DNA of 64,000 nucleotides, from assembly GCF_001870435.1 (NCBI RefSeq), contig NZ_MDDR01000035.1, forward strand, positions 62,001-126,000. Reading direction: 5' to 3'. This DNA is from Pseudomonas costantinii (lineage in GTDB: Bacteria > Pseudomonadota > Gammaproteobacteria > Pseudomonadales > Pseudomonadaceae). The position numbers and the translations under genes are program-made. Below, one piece after another: positions 51,439 to 60,547 of the stretch. The stretch's first letter is position 1. Every line of letters starts with the position of its first letter. The notes below the pieces were generated by a model. It was not told the origin of the DNA. It did not search any database and saw only the letters and a program-made list of their open reading frames with translations.

Positions 51439-52573
51439 TTTTGACCGCATCCTCTCCAGCGAAGATGTGATGCGTCGTCGTGCGACGTTGTTGCAGCGCA
51501 TGCACATTGATGGCCCGCTGCTGATCCTGCTGCTGACCTTGGCAGCCGGCAGCCTGTTCGTCCTTTATTCGGCCAGCGGCAAGAACTGGGACTTGCTGAT
51601 CAAGCAAGCGTCTTCGTTCGGCCTGGGCCTGTTGTCGATGGTGGTGATCGCCCAACTGGAGCCGCGCTTCATGGCGCGTTGGGTGCCGCTGGGTTATGTC
51701 GCCGGCGTGTTGCTGTTGGTGGTGGTGGACGTGATGGGTCACAACGCCATGGGCGCGACCCGCTGGATTAACATTCCGGGGGTGATTCGCTTCCAGCCGT
51801 CGGAATTCATGAAGATTCTGATGCCGGCGACGATCGCCTGGTACCTGTCCAAGCGCACCTTGCCGCCCCAGCTCAAGCATGTGGGGATCAGCCTGATCCT
51901 GATCGGCGTGCCGTTTATCCTGATCGTGCGCCAGCCCGACCTTGGTACTTCGCTGTTGATCCTCGCGGGCGGCGCGTTCGTGCTGTTTATGGGTGGTTTG
52001 CGCTGGCGCTGGATCCTCAGCGTACTGGCCGCAGCTGTGCCCGTGGCTGTGGCCATGTGGTTCTTCTTTATGCACGACTACCAGAAGCAGCGGATCCTGA
52101 CCTTCCTCGACCCGGAGAGCGACCCGCTGGGCACCGGCTGGAACATTATTCAGTCGAAGGCGGCTATCGGTTCCGGCGGGGTATTTGGTAAGGGCTGGTT
52201 ACTGGGCACCCAGTCGCACCTGGACTTTTTGCCCGAGAGCCACACCGATTTCATTATCGCGGTGATGGGCGAAGAGTTCGGCTTGGTGGGCATTTGCGCG
52301 CTGTTGCTGATTTATTTGCTGTTGATTGGTCGCGGCCTGGTAATTACCGCGCAGGCGCAGACGTTGTTCGGCAAATTGCTCGCCGGCAGCCTGACCATGA
52401 CTTTTTTTGTTTATGTTTTCGTCAACATCGGTATGGTCAGTGGCCTGCTGCCGGTGGTTGGGGTGCCGTTGCCATTCATTAGCTACGGCGGAACTTCGCT
52501 GGTGACATTGCTGTCAGCGTTTGGGGTTTTGATGTCGATTCATACGCATCGCAAGTGGATCGCGCAGGTTTGA
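51428..52573 (+). CDS. rodA: Rod-shape SEDS glycosyltransferase RodA
   Basis: This 381-residue membrane polymerase partners with PBP2. GTG 51428 overlaps the end of mrdA; ATG 51470 gives a 367-residue form and is also possible. SEDS features are FVLYSASGKNWDLLIKQASS, GATRWINIPGVIRFQPSEFM, VRQPDLGTSLLILAGGAFVL and LLPVVGVPLPFISYGGTSLV. It has about ten membrane helices. Confidence 0.96.
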   Translation: MKSNFDRILSSEDVMRRRATLLQRMHIDGPLLILLLTLAAGSLFVLYSASGKNWDLLIKQASSFGLGLLSMVVIAQLEPRFMARWVPLGYVAGVLLLVVVDVMGHNAMGATRWINIPGVIRFQPSEFMKILMPATIAWYLSKRTLPPQLKHVGISLILIGVPFILIVRQPDLGTSLLILAGGAFVLFMGGLRWRWILSVLAAAVPVAVAMWFFFMHDYQKQRILTFLDPESDPLGTGWNIIQSKAAIGSGGVFGKGWLLGTQSHLDFLPESHTDFIIAVMGEEFGLVGICALLLIYLLLIGRGLVITAQAQTLFGKLLAGSLTMTFFVYVFVNIGMVSGLLPVVGVPLPFISYGGTSLVTLLSAFGVLMSIHTHRKWIAQV

Positions 52574-52584
52574 ATAAGGTGAAG

Positions 52585-53601
52585 ATGTCAATGCAAGTAA
52601 TGCGCGGCTGGGTGACTCGGCATGCGTCCTGGATGGGCCTGATTGGGCTGCTGGGCGCGACGCAAGAGGCGCAGGCCGGTGACTACGATGGCTCGCCCCA
52701 GGTCGCCGAATTTGTCGGTGAAATGACCCGTGACTACGGTTTTGCGGGTGAGCAACTGATGGGCGTATTCCGTGAAGCCCAGCGCAAGCAGGCGATTCTC
52801 GACGCCATCTCCCGTCCAGCCGAACGTGTGAAACAGTGGAAGGAATATCGCCCGATGTTCCTCACCGACGCGCGTATTGCCCGTGGTGTGGACTTCTGGC
52901 GTCAGCATGAAGCAGTGCTGGCTCGCGCCGAGCAGGAATACGGCGTGCCGGCCCAGGTTATCGTCGCGATCATTGGCATTGAAACCTTTTATGGGCGCAA
53001 TACCGGCAGTTACCGGGTGATCGACGCCTTGTCGACGCTGGGTTTCGATTACCCGCCGCGCGCCGAGTTCTTCCGCAAGGAACTGCGCGAATTCCTGTTG
53101 CTGGCCCGCGAAGAGCAGGTCGACCCGCTGACCCTCAAGGGCTCTTACGCCGGTGCGATGGGCTTGCCGCAGTTCATGCCGAGCAGCTTTCGCGCCTATG
53201 CGGTGGATTTCGACGGCGACGGCCACATCAATATCTGGAGCAATCCGGACGATGCCATCGGCAGCGTGGCCAGCTACTTCAAGCGCCATGGCTGGGTAGC
53301 CGGTGAGCCGGTGGTGGTGCGCGCCGATGTGACCGGGGATCGCGCCGACGAAGGCCTGACCCAGGGCATTGAGCCGGCCAAGACGGTCGGGGAGTTGCGG
53401 GCGCTGGGCTGGTCGAGTCAGAATGCGCCACGCGATGATATGCCGGTGACGGCGTTCCGCCTGGAAGGCGAAAACGGCCCGGAATACTGGATGGGCCTGA
53501 AGAACTTTTACGCAATCACGCGTTATAACCGCAGTGTGATGTACGCCATGGCCGTGCATCAGCTGTCAGACATGCTGGTCCAAGCACGGGGCAACAAGTA
53601 A
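52585..53601 (+). CDS. mltB: Lytic murein transglycosylase B
   Basis: This 338-residue protein starts at ATG 52585 with AAGG upstream. The signal peptide ends near EAQAG. Unlike E. coli MltB it has no lipobox, so it should be soluble in the periplasm. The glycoside hydrolase family 103 core includes IVAIIGIETFYGRNTGSYRV with the catalytic Glu, and SYAGAMGLPQFMPSSF. Its TAA overlaps the rlpA ATG by one base. Confidence 0.94.
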   Translation: MSMQVMRGWVTRHASWMGLIGLLGATQEAQAGDYDGSPQVAEFVGEMTRDYGFAGEQLMGVFREAQRKQAILDAISRPAERVKQWKEYRPMFLTDARIARGVDFWRQHEAVLARAEQEYGVPAQVIVAIIGIETFYGRNTGSYRVIDALSTLGFDYPPRAEFFRKELREFLLLAREEQVDPLTLKGSYAGAMGLPQFMPSSFRAYAVDFDGDGHINIWSNPDDAIGSVASYFKRHGWVAGEPVVVRADVTGDRADEGLTQGIEPAKTVGELRALGWSSQNAPRDDMPVTAFRLEGENGPEYWMGLKNFYAITRYNRSVMYAMAVHQLSDMLVQARGNK

Positions 53602-54599
53602 TGCGGGTATCGCCGTTCAATAAACCGCTCAAGCTGGTGGCGTTCGCCGCATTGTCCTTGCTGGTCGTCAGTTGCTCCACCAGTCGCGGTCCGGCGCAGA
53701 AGTCCGGCGGCGCTGTCGTCCGTTCTCAGCCGGGCCTGGACATCAACCGCGCGCACAAAGACGGCGCGCCGTGGTGGGACGTCGACGTTTCAAAAATCCC
53801 GGACGCCACGCCAACCTTGCACACTGGCCCATACAAGGCCAACCCGTATACGGTGCTGGGCAAGAATTACTTCCCGCTGCAAGAATCCAAGACCTACGTG
53901 CAATCGGGCACGGCGTCCTGGTACGGCACCAAATTCCATGGCCAGAACACCGCCAACGGCGAAGTGTATGACCTCTACGGCATGAGCGCGGCTCACAAAA
54001 CCCTGCCGCTGCCCAGCTATGTGCGTGTCACCAACCTCGACAACAACCGCACGGTAATCCTGCGGGTCAACGACCGTGGGCCGTTCTATTCGGACCGGAT
54101 CATCGACTTGTCCTACGCCGCCGCCAAGAAACTCGGCTATGCCGAAATCGGCACCGCGCGCGTGAAGGTTGAAGGTATCGACCCTGCGCAATACTGGGCC
54201 CAGCGTGGCAAACCGGCACCGTTGATGCTCAACGAGCCGCAAACGCAGCAGCCGCAAGTGACCGCGTCGGCCGGTAAAATTGAACAATGGACGCCACCAC
54301 CGGCGCAGCACGCACCGGACACCGTGGTCGTGCCTCACGCCGCACCTGGGGCTTCGACCGTGGGAGGGCAGTACTTGCAAGTGGGCGCTTTCGCCAACCC
54401 GGATGCGGCAGAACTGTTAAGGTCCAAGCTCAGCGGCATGGTCAATGCGCCAGTGTTTATCAGCTCCATCGTGCGCAACCAACAGACCCTGCACCGTGTG
54501 CGCATGGGCCCGATCGGCTCGCCGAGTGAAGTGGCGCAAGTACAGAACAGCGTGCGCCTGGCCAACCTGGGGCAACCCAGCGTGGTCACCGCCGAATAA
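53601..54599 (+). CDS. rlpA: Septal ring lytic transglycosylase RlpA
   Basis: This 332-residue lipoprotein has its lipobox in SLLVVSCSTS. The double-psi beta barrel is at about 95-185: GTASWYGTKFHGQNTANGE, KTLPLPSYVRVTNLDNN and VNDRGPFYSDRIIDLS with catalytic Glu and Asp positions. The C-terminal SPOR domain (about 255-330; YLQVGAFANPDAAELL) directs it to denuded septal glycan. It cleaves naked glycan strands during daughter-cell separation. Confidence 0.96.
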   Translation: MRVSPFNKPLKLVAFAALSLLVVSCSTSRGPAQKSGGAVVRSQPGLDINRAHKDGAPWWDVDVSKIPDATPTLHTGPYKANPYTVLGKNYFPLQESKTYVQSGTASWYGTKFHGQNTANGEVYDLYGMSAAHKTLPLPSYVRVTNLDNNRTVILRVNDRGPFYSDRIIDLSYAAAKKLGYAEIGTARVKVEGIDPAQYWAQRGKPAPLMLNEPQTQQPQVTASAGKIEQWTPPPAQHAPDTVVVPHAAPGASTVGGQYLQVGAFANPDAAELLRSKLSGMVNAPVFISSIVRNQQTLHRVRMGPIGSPSEVAQVQNSVRLANLGQPSVVTAE

Positions 54600-54740
54600 G
54601 TAATAAAGGATTGATGGTTCAGGTTCGAATACGGGCTTGAGCCTTGGTTGTTGGCTCGTTGAACAATAAAAACCCAGGGGCAAGGGGTGAGCAGGCAATC
54701 GAACACGCGACAGTCTGGCAACGGGCTGTCTGAATAAGTT

Positions 54741-54756
54741 TTGCCCGCGCGGGCAA
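54741..54756. promoter_or_regulatory. Perfect 16-bp palindrome upstream of dacA
   Basis: TTGCCCGCGCGGGCAA lies 27 bp before the dacA ATG. It could be an operator or an RNA stem affecting translation. Confidence 0.45.
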
Positions 54757-54783
54757 GTTTCCATAAGTAATTTCGAGAGACGG

Positions 54784-55941
54784 ATGAACATCACCACCTT
54801 AGCCAAACGCACGTGCCTGCTTATCTCGCTGATCATCACACCGGCCGCCTGGGCGGTTGAAATGGTGCCGGCTTCCCCGCAACTGGCCGCCAAGGCCTGG
54901 GTCCTCATGGATGCCGCCAGCGGCAACGTGCTGGTCGAGAACAACGGTGACCAGCGTCTGCCCCCAGCCAGCTTGACCAAGCTGATGACGGCTTACATCG
55001 CGACCCTGGAAATCCGTCGCGGCCAGATCGGCGAGAATGACCCGGTCACCGTCAGCGAAAACGCCTGGCGCACCGGCGGTTCGCGGATGTTCATCAAGGT
55101 TGGTTCGCAGGTGACTGTGAGCGACCTGTTGCACGGCATCATCATCCAGTCCGGTAACGACGCCAGCGTGGCTCTGTCCGAGCACATCGCCGGCAGCGAA
55201 GACGCGTTCGCCGACATGATGAACAAAACCGTGACTGACCTGGGCATGACCAACAGTCACTTCATGAACCCGACCGGTCTGCCGAACCCTGAGCACTACT
55301 CGTCTGCCCACGACATGGCGATCCTGGCGCGCGCGATCATTCGTGTCGACCCGGTGCACTACGCGATCTACTCCCAGAAGGAATTCTTCTGGAACAACAT
55401 CAAACAGCCTAACCGTAACCTGTTGCTGTGGCGTGACAAGACCGTCGACGGTCTGAAAACCGGTCACACCGACGAAGCCGGCTACTGCATGGTGTCGTCC
55501 GCTGTACGTGATGGCCAGCGCCTGATCGCTGTCGTCTTCGGTACCAACAGCGAGCAGGCTCGTGCGGCCGAGACGCAAAAGTTGCTGACCTACGGTTTCC
55601 GTTTCTTCGAAACCCAGACCTTCTACCAGAAGGGCACTGAACTGGCGCAGGCGCCGGTATGGAAAGGCGCTACCCATCAAGTCAAGGCCGGCCTGGCTGA
55701 AGACCTGACCCTGACCATGCCTAAAGGCCAGCTGAAAAAGCTCGCGGCCAGCATGACCATGAACCCGCAATTGGTTGCGCCAATCGCCAAGGGTGACGTG
55801 ATCGGTAAGGTCGAAGTGAAACTGGACGACAAGGTCGTGCACAGCGCTGACCTGATCGCCCTGGACGCCGTCGACGAAGGTGGTATCTTCCGCCGCGTGT
55901 GGGATAGCATCCGTCTATTCTTCTACAGCTTGTTCAACTGA
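54784..55941 (+). CDS. dacA: D-alanyl-D-alanine carboxypeptidase (PBP5/6)
   Basis: This 385-residue protein removes the terminal D-Ala of peptidoglycan pentapeptides. The signal peptide ends near AAWAVE. The active site has SxxK in PASLTKLMTAYIATLE, SGN in IIQSGNDASVALSE, and KTG in GLKTGHTDEAGYC. A beta-rich domain and a C-terminal amphipathic helix (RRVWDSIRLFFYSLFN) attach it to the outer face of the inner membrane. Confidence 0.97.
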   Translation: MNITTLAKRTCLLISLIITPAAWAVEMVPASPQLAAKAWVLMDAASGNVLVENNGDQRLPPASLTKLMTAYIATLEIRRGQIGENDPVTVSENAWRTGGSRMFIKVGSQVTVSDLLHGIIIQSGNDASVALSEHIAGSEDAFADMMNKTVTDLGMTNSHFMNPTGLPNPEHYSSAHDMAILARAIIRVDPVHYAIYSQKEFFWNNIKQPNRNLLLWRDKTVDGLKTGHTDEAGYCMVSSAVRDGQRLIAVVFGTNSEQARAAETQKLLTYGFRFFETQTFYQKGTELAQAPVWKGATHQVKAGLAEDLTLTMPKGQLKKLAASMTMNPQLVAPIAKGDVIGKVEVKLDDKVVHSADLIALDAVDEGGIFRRVWDSIRLFFYSLFN

Positions 55942-55956
55942 TAAGTGTGCACCTGC

Positions 55957-55987
55957 AAAGCCCCGTGTTGATCCGACACGGGGCTTT
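55957..55987 (+). terminator. Terminator after dacA
   Basis: The 12-bp perfect stem AAAGCCCCGTGT/ACACGGGGCTTT, with a 7-nt loop, lies 15 bp after the dacA stop. The T-run is short. Confidence 0.8.
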
Positions 55988-56026
55988 GCCCGTCGCCACG
56001 GCTTACGCTTACGAGGCCGTTACGCC

Positions 56027-56302
56027 ATGACCGATACCGAAGTAAAGGCGCCAAAGATCGAATTCCCAGTGACGGATTATCCTGTCAAGGTGATCAGCGA
56101 TACCGGCGTGGGCAACAAAGACAAGATCCTCGAGATCGTGCGCAAACACGCGACGATCAACGACAACCGTGTGGACGAGCGTTCCAGTACCAACGGTAAG
56201 TACACCACGATCCAGTTGCACATCGTTGCGACAGGTCAAGACCAGCTCTATGACATCAACAGCGAACTGCGGGCCACCGGCTTCGTGCACATGGTGCTGT
56301 GA
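56027..56302 (+). CDS. ybeD: YbeD/DUF493-family protein
   Basis: This 91-residue alpha/beta protein is of the DUF493 family (IEFPVTDYPVKVISDTGVGN; YTTIQLHIVATGQDQLYDIN). The fold resembles ACT-like regulatory domains. Its exact role is unknown, but the family sits next to lipB in many gamma-proteobacteria. Its TGA shares a base with the lipB ATG. Confidence 0.93.
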   Translation: MTDTEVKAPKIEFPVTDYPVKVISDTGVGNKDKILEIVRKHATINDNRVDERSSTNGKYTTIQLHIVATGQDQLYDINSELRATGFVHMVL

Positions 56303-56949
56303 TGTCACAGGTTCTGGGCTTTCGCGAGCTCGGCCGGATGGCCTACGAGCCGGTCTGGCACGCCATGCAGCGGTTCACCAACGAGCGCGGTACTTCGGCC
56401 CCTGACGAGATCTGGCTGGTGGAGCACCCGCCGGTGTTCACCCAGGGCCAGGCCGGCAAGGCTGAGCACTTGCTGCTGCCGGGGGATATTCCGGTGGTGC
56501 AGGTCGACCGAGGTGGCCAAGTGACTTACCATGGCCCGGGTCAACTTGTCGCATACCTATTGCTGGATGTGCGCAAGCTGGGGTTTGGCGTACGCGACCT
56601 GGTCAGCCGCATGGAGACATGCCTGATCGAGCTGCTGGCCAGCTACGGCGTGACCGCCGCGGCCAAGCCCGATGCACCTGGCGTGTACGTGGATGGCGCG
56701 AAAATCGCCTCCCTGGGCCTGCGCATCCGCCACGGCTGTTCCTTTCACGGCCTGGCCCTGAACGTGGACATGGACCTGGCGCCGTTTCGTCGGATCAACC
56801 CGTGCGGCTATGCCGGGCTGGCGATGACCCAACTGAGCGACCACGCCACACCGATTAAATTTGCCGAGGTAAGTGCCCGGCTGCGTGCGCAGCTCGTCAA
56901 ACACCTCGACTATGCTGAGCAGACGACCCTCACGGGCGGAATCGACTGA
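56302..56949 (+). CDS. lipB: Octanoyltransferase LipB
   Basis: This 215-residue enzyme moves octanoyl from acyl carrier protein to lipoyl domains. ATG 56302 is preferred over the GTG one codon earlier. Motifs are VDRGGQVTYHGPGQLVAYLL, the catalytic Lys in GAKIASLGLRIRHG, and Cys in INPCGYAGLAMTQL. lipA follows 2 bp after the stop. Confidence 0.97.
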   Translation: MSQVLGFRELGRMAYEPVWHAMQRFTNERGTSAPDEIWLVEHPPVFTQGQAGKAEHLLLPGDIPVVQVDRGGQVTYHGPGQLVAYLLLDVRKLGFGVRDLVSRMETCLIELLASYGVTAAAKPDAPGVYVDGAKIASLGLRIRHGCSFHGLALNVDMDLAPFRRINPCGYAGLAMTQLSDHATPIKFAEVSARLRAQLVKHLDYAEQTTLTGGID

Positions 56950-56951
56950 TT

Positions 56952-57977
56952 ATGACTACTGATGCAGTGCAAACCATGATCCCGACGGTGGACGTTACTG
57001 ACCGTCCGGCCCCGGCCCCGCGTGCCAAGGTGGAAGCCGGCGTCAAGCTGCGCGGCGCCGAGAAGGTTGCACGCATCCCGGTGAAGATCATTCCGACCAC
57101 CGAACTGCCGAAGAAACCTGACTGGATCCGCGTGCGCATCCCGGTTTCGCCGGAAGTTGACCGTATCAAGGCCTTGCTGCGTAAGCACAAGCTGCACAGC
57201 GTGTGCGAAGAGGCCTCCTGCCCGAACCTGGGCGAGTGTTTCTCCGGTGGCACCGCGACCTTCATGATCATGGGTGACATCTGCACCCGTCGTTGCCCGT
57301 TCTGTGACGTCGGCCATGGCCGGCCGAAGCCATTGGACGTCAACGAACCGGAAAGCCTGGCCATCGCCATCGCCGATTTGAAACTCAAATACGTGGTGAT
57401 CACTTCGGTTGACCGCGACGACCTGCGTGACGGCGGTGCCCAGCACTTTGCCGACTGCATCCGCGAGATCCGCAAGCTGTCGCCGAACGTGATGCTCGAA
57501 ACCCTGGTGCCCGACTACCGTGGCCGCATGGACGTCGCGCTGGAAATCACCGCGGCCGAGCCACCGGATGTGTTTAACCACAACCTGGAAACCGTGCCAC
57601 GTCTGTACAAGGCCGCGCGTCCGGGTTCGGACTACCAGTGGTCGCTGACCCTGCTGCAGAAATTCAAGCAGATGATGCCGCACATTCCGACCAAATCCGG
57701 CCTGATGCTGGGCCTGGGTGAAACCGACGAAGAAGTCATCGAAGTCATGAAGCGCATGCGCGAACACGACATCGACATGCTCACCTTGGGCCAATACCTG
57801 CAACCGTCTCGCAGCCACTTGCCGGTACAGCGTTTTGTGCACCCGGACACCTTCGCCTGGTTCGCCGAGGAAGGTTACAAGATGGGCTTCAAGAACGTGG
57901 CGTCGGGCCCGCTGGTACGTTCCTCGTACCACGCGGACGAGCAGGCCAAGCTGGTTAAGGCGAGCCTGGTTTCCTAA
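56952..57977 (+). CDS. lipA: Lipoyl synthase
   Basis: This 341-residue radical-SAM enzyme inserts two sulfurs into octanoyl groups. The auxiliary cluster motif is CEEASCPNLGEC and the radical-SAM motif CTRRCPFC. It directly follows lipB. Confidence 0.98.
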   Translation: MTTDAVQTMIPTVDVTDRPAPAPRAKVEAGVKLRGAEKVARIPVKIIPTTELPKKPDWIRVRIPVSPEVDRIKALLRKHKLHSVCEEASCPNLGECFSGGTATFMIMGDICTRRCPFCDVGHGRPKPLDVNEPESLAIAIADLKLKYVVITSVDRDDLRDGGAQHFADCIREIRKLSPNVMLETLVPDYRGRMDVALEITAAEPPDVFNHNLETVPRLYKAARPGSDYQWSLTLLQKFKQMMPHIPTKSGLMLGLGETDEEVIEVMKRMREHDIDMLTLGQYLQPSRSHLPVQRFVHPDTFAWFAEEGYKMGFKNVASGPLVRSSYHADEQAKLVKASLVS

Positions 57978-57991
57978 CGACGGCGCTGCTC

Positions 57992-58084
57992 AACTGTGGG
58001 AGCTGGCTTGCCTGCGATAGCATCACTTCGGTACAACTGATGTACCGAGGCGTCTGCATCGCAGGCAAGCCAGCTCCCACAGTT
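57992..58084. repeat. REPIN with perfect 27-bp arms
   Basis: The outer arms start AACTGTGGGAGCTGGCTTGC and are perfect inverses over 27 bp. A second inverted repeat, CGGTACA/TGTACCG, lies in the centre. It fills the space between lipA and the LdcA gene. Confidence 0.9.
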
Positions 58085-58114
58085 CGTTGTGCAACACCGA
58101 TACGGAGAACATGG

Positions 58115-59047
58115 ATGACGACTCAACTCGCGGCTGCCGTACCTGCCCTGCGCGCCGAAGGCGTGATCGGCCTGATCGCCCCCGCCGGCCCTGTCGCGTT
58201 GGACGTTGAAAAAGCCGGGCAATGGATGCGTGCCCGTGGCTACGAACTACGGATCTACCCTGGCGTGTACGAACGTGACGGCTATCTGGCCGGTAGCGAC
58301 GACGTGCGCCTGCGCGATCTCCACGCCGCTTTTGCCGACCCCGAAATCGATGCCATCTTCTGCCTGCGCGGCGGCTATGGCACGCCGCGCTTGCTCGATC
58401 GCCTGGACTTCGACCTGCTGCGCGCCAATCCAAAGCCTTTCGTCGGTTACAGCGACCTCACCGCCGTACATCTGGCAATCAGCCGTTACGCCGGCTTTGT
58501 GACCTTTCACGGGCCGATGTTCAATGCCGACTTGCTCGGCGATAAGCAGCAACCCACCGAGTCATCACTGTTCAGCATGCTACGTGGGCAGCTTGGCGCG
58601 GGCAGCGTGCTGGCGCACCCGGCGGCTTATCCGTTGACTACGATCGAGCCTGGTATCGCCTGTGGACGCTTGTTGGGCGGCAATCTGTCGATGATTGCGG
58701 CGGTGATGGGCACGGCATACGAAATTGATGCCGAGGGCATCATCCTGCTGATTGAAGACGTCAACGAGCCGATCTACCGCATTGACCGCCTGCTGACCCA
58801 TTTGCGCCTGGCAGGCAAGCTGGCCCAGGTTGCCGGTGTGCTGGTGGGGGACGTGGCGGGTGTGGATAACGTTGCGTTGGAGCGACTGCTCAAGCAGACC
58901 TTCGAGCCACTGCGTATCCCGGTGTTATCCGGTTGGCGCAGCGGGCATTGCGATCCGAACCTGACGCTGCCGATGGGCGCGTTGGTGCGGTTGGATGCGG
59001 GGGAGCAGCGGCTGGTGTTGGAGCAGGATGTGGTGTTCAAGTCCTGA
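58115..59047 (+). CDS. Muramoyltetrapeptide (L,D-) carboxypeptidase, LdcA-type
   Basis: This 310-residue S66 peptidase removes the terminal D-Ala from recycled murein tetrapeptides. The start is ATG 58115 with GGAG upstream. The nucleophilic Ser is in KPFVGYSDLTAVHLAISRYA, and the catalytic Glu and His are expected in LLIEDVNEPIYRIDRLLTHL and GWRSGHCDPNLTLPMGA. It supports the murein-recycling role also served by Mpl in this window. Confidence 0.93.
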   Translation: MTTQLAAAVPALRAEGVIGLIAPAGPVALDVEKAGQWMRARGYELRIYPGVYERDGYLAGSDDVRLRDLHAAFADPEIDAIFCLRGGYGTPRLLDRLDFDLLRANPKPFVGYSDLTAVHLAISRYAGFVTFHGPMFNADLLGDKQQPTESSLFSMLRGQLGAGSVLAHPAAYPLTTIEPGIACGRLLGGNLSMIAAVMGTAYEIDAEGIILLIEDVNEPIYRIDRLLTHLRLAGKLAQVAGVLVGDVAGVDNVALERLLKQTFEPLRIPVLSGWRSGHCDPNLTLPMGALVRLDAGEQRLVLEQDVVFKS

Positions 59048-59066
59048 GAAGTTGTCGCCTGTAATG

Positions 59067-59142
59067 CCGCCATCGCAGGCAAGCCAGCTCCCACAGGGGA
59101 AATGCATTCCAAATGTGGGAGCTGGCTTGCCTGCGATGGCGG
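59067..59142. repeat. REPIN with perfect 29-bp arms, opposite orientation
   Basis: The arms CCGCCATCGCAGGCAAGCCA... and its exact inverse pair over 29 bp around an 18-bp centre. Here the CTCCCACA ends face inward, unlike the element at 57992. It lies between convergent genes. Confidence 0.9.
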
Positions 59143-59160
59143 TAGTTGCCATAAGCCGAT

Positions 59161-60486
59161 TTATTGGCTCTGCAACGACTCCAGCAGTTTCACCGTCGGA
59201 TAACCATCCGCCGGCCAGCCCAGCGACTGCTGTGCGGCTCGAATCGCCTTACGCGTATTGGCACCAATAATCCCGTCCGGGTTACCTGCGTCATACCCTT
59301 TAGCGCTGAGCGCTGTCTGCAAATCGATGCGCTGGGAGCGACTCAGCGGCAGTTCGTCTTTCGGCCAATCGCCACGAATCACACCACCCCCGCCAAACCG
59401 CTCCGACAGCAGGCCCACTGCCAACGCATAGGACGACGAGTTGTTGTACTTGAGGATCGCGCGGAAGTTGTCCAACACCAGGAAGGCCGGTCCCCGGTAG
59501 CCTGCCGGCAACAGCAGGGCGGCTGACAGTTGGTCGACATTGGCCGGCATGCTCGCGCCAGGCGGCAGTTGGATGCCCAGTTTCAACCAATCGGCGACGG
59601 TCTTGCGCACGCCGCCATCCGCCAGGGCGTAGTCGAAGTTCGTCGGCAGTTGTTTCACCTCAAAGCCCCACGGTTGGCCTTTCTGCCAGCCGGAGCTTTG
59701 CAGGTAGTGCGCGGTGGAGGCGAGGGCGTCGCCCGGGCTGTTCCAGATGTCGCGGCGGCCGTTGCCATCAAAGTCGACGGCGTGGGTGTTGTAGGTGGTC
59801 GGGATGAACTGGGTCTGGCCCATGGCCCCGGCCCAGGACCCTTTCATCTGGTCGGCGGAGATATCGCCATGCTGGATGATCTGCAGCGCCGCCAGCAGTT
59901 GCGCCTGGGCGAATGCCGGGCGACGGCCTTCGTAGGCCAAGGTCGCCAAGGAGCGGATCACCGAGTTATTGCCCTGGAACTGACCAAAGTTGCTTTCCAT
60001 GCCCCACACCGAAACCAGCGCCTGGCGATCAACGCCGTAGCGGTCTTCAATGCGCTGCAGGATATCGGCGTACTTGATCAGCAAGGCTTGGCCATTACGC
60101 ACGCGCACCGGTGACAGGGCGCCGTCGAGGTATTCCCAAACTGGCCGGGAAAATTCCGGTTGGCTGCGATCGGCGCGAATCACCGCCATATCGGGGGTGA
60201 CGCCGGCAAAGGCGTTATCGAAGACGGCGGGCGTGATCCCGGCTTTGAGCGCTTCAACGCGAAAGCCCGCCATCCATTCGGCAAAGGTCTGGGTCGGTTG
60301 GATATCAAGATTGTCCACGGCCAATGGGGCAACCACGGCAGGCGCTACGGCCGGTGCGGTCTGGAGTTTTGGCAGAGGTTGGGCGTCCGCGGCGGTGGGT
60401 TTTTCCGCGCAGGCGACAAGCAGAATGAGGCTGGAGGCAGCGATCAATTGGCGAAGGTGCCAACGACGGGAAAGACTAGAGGGCAT
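59161..60486 (-). CDS. MltB-like lytic transglycosylase lipoprotein with peptidoglycan-binding domain
   Basis: This 441-residue protein has a lipoprotein signal (LIAASSLILLVACAEKPTAA; lipobox LVAC). The GH103 core shows VSVWGMESNFGQFQGNNSVI with catalytic Glu, and GSWAGAMGQTQFIPTTYNTH. A peptidoglycan-binding domain ends it (LQTALSAKGYDAGNPDGIIG). It is a second member of the MltB family here, tethered to a membrane, while the one at 52585 looks soluble. Confidence 0.93.
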   Translation of the reverse strand: MPSSLSRRWHLRQLIAASSLILLVACAEKPTAADAQPLPKLQTAPAVAPAVVAPLAVDNLDIQPTQTFAEWMAGFRVEALKAGITPAVFDNAFAGVTPDMAVIRADRSQPEFSRPVWEYLDGALSPVRVRNGQALLIKYADILQRIEDRYGVDRQALVSVWGMESNFGQFQGNNSVIRSLATLAYEGRRPAFAQAQLLAALQIIQHGDISADQMKGSWAGAMGQTQFIPTTYNTHAVDFDGNGRRDIWNSPGDALASTAHYLQSSGWQKGQPWGFEVKQLPTNFDYALADGGVRKTVADWLKLGIQLPPGASMPANVDQLSAALLLPAGYRGPAFLVLDNFRAILKYNNSSSYALAVGLLSERFGGGGVIRGDWPKDELPLSRSQRIDLQTALSAKGYDAGNPDGIIGANTRKAIRAAQQSLGWPADGYPTVKLLESLQSQ

Positions 60487-60547
60487 GCACAGGTCCAGGG
60501 ATTACAAATCAGGTGCAGACCTTATCATGCCGGAGGGGCACTTGCCT

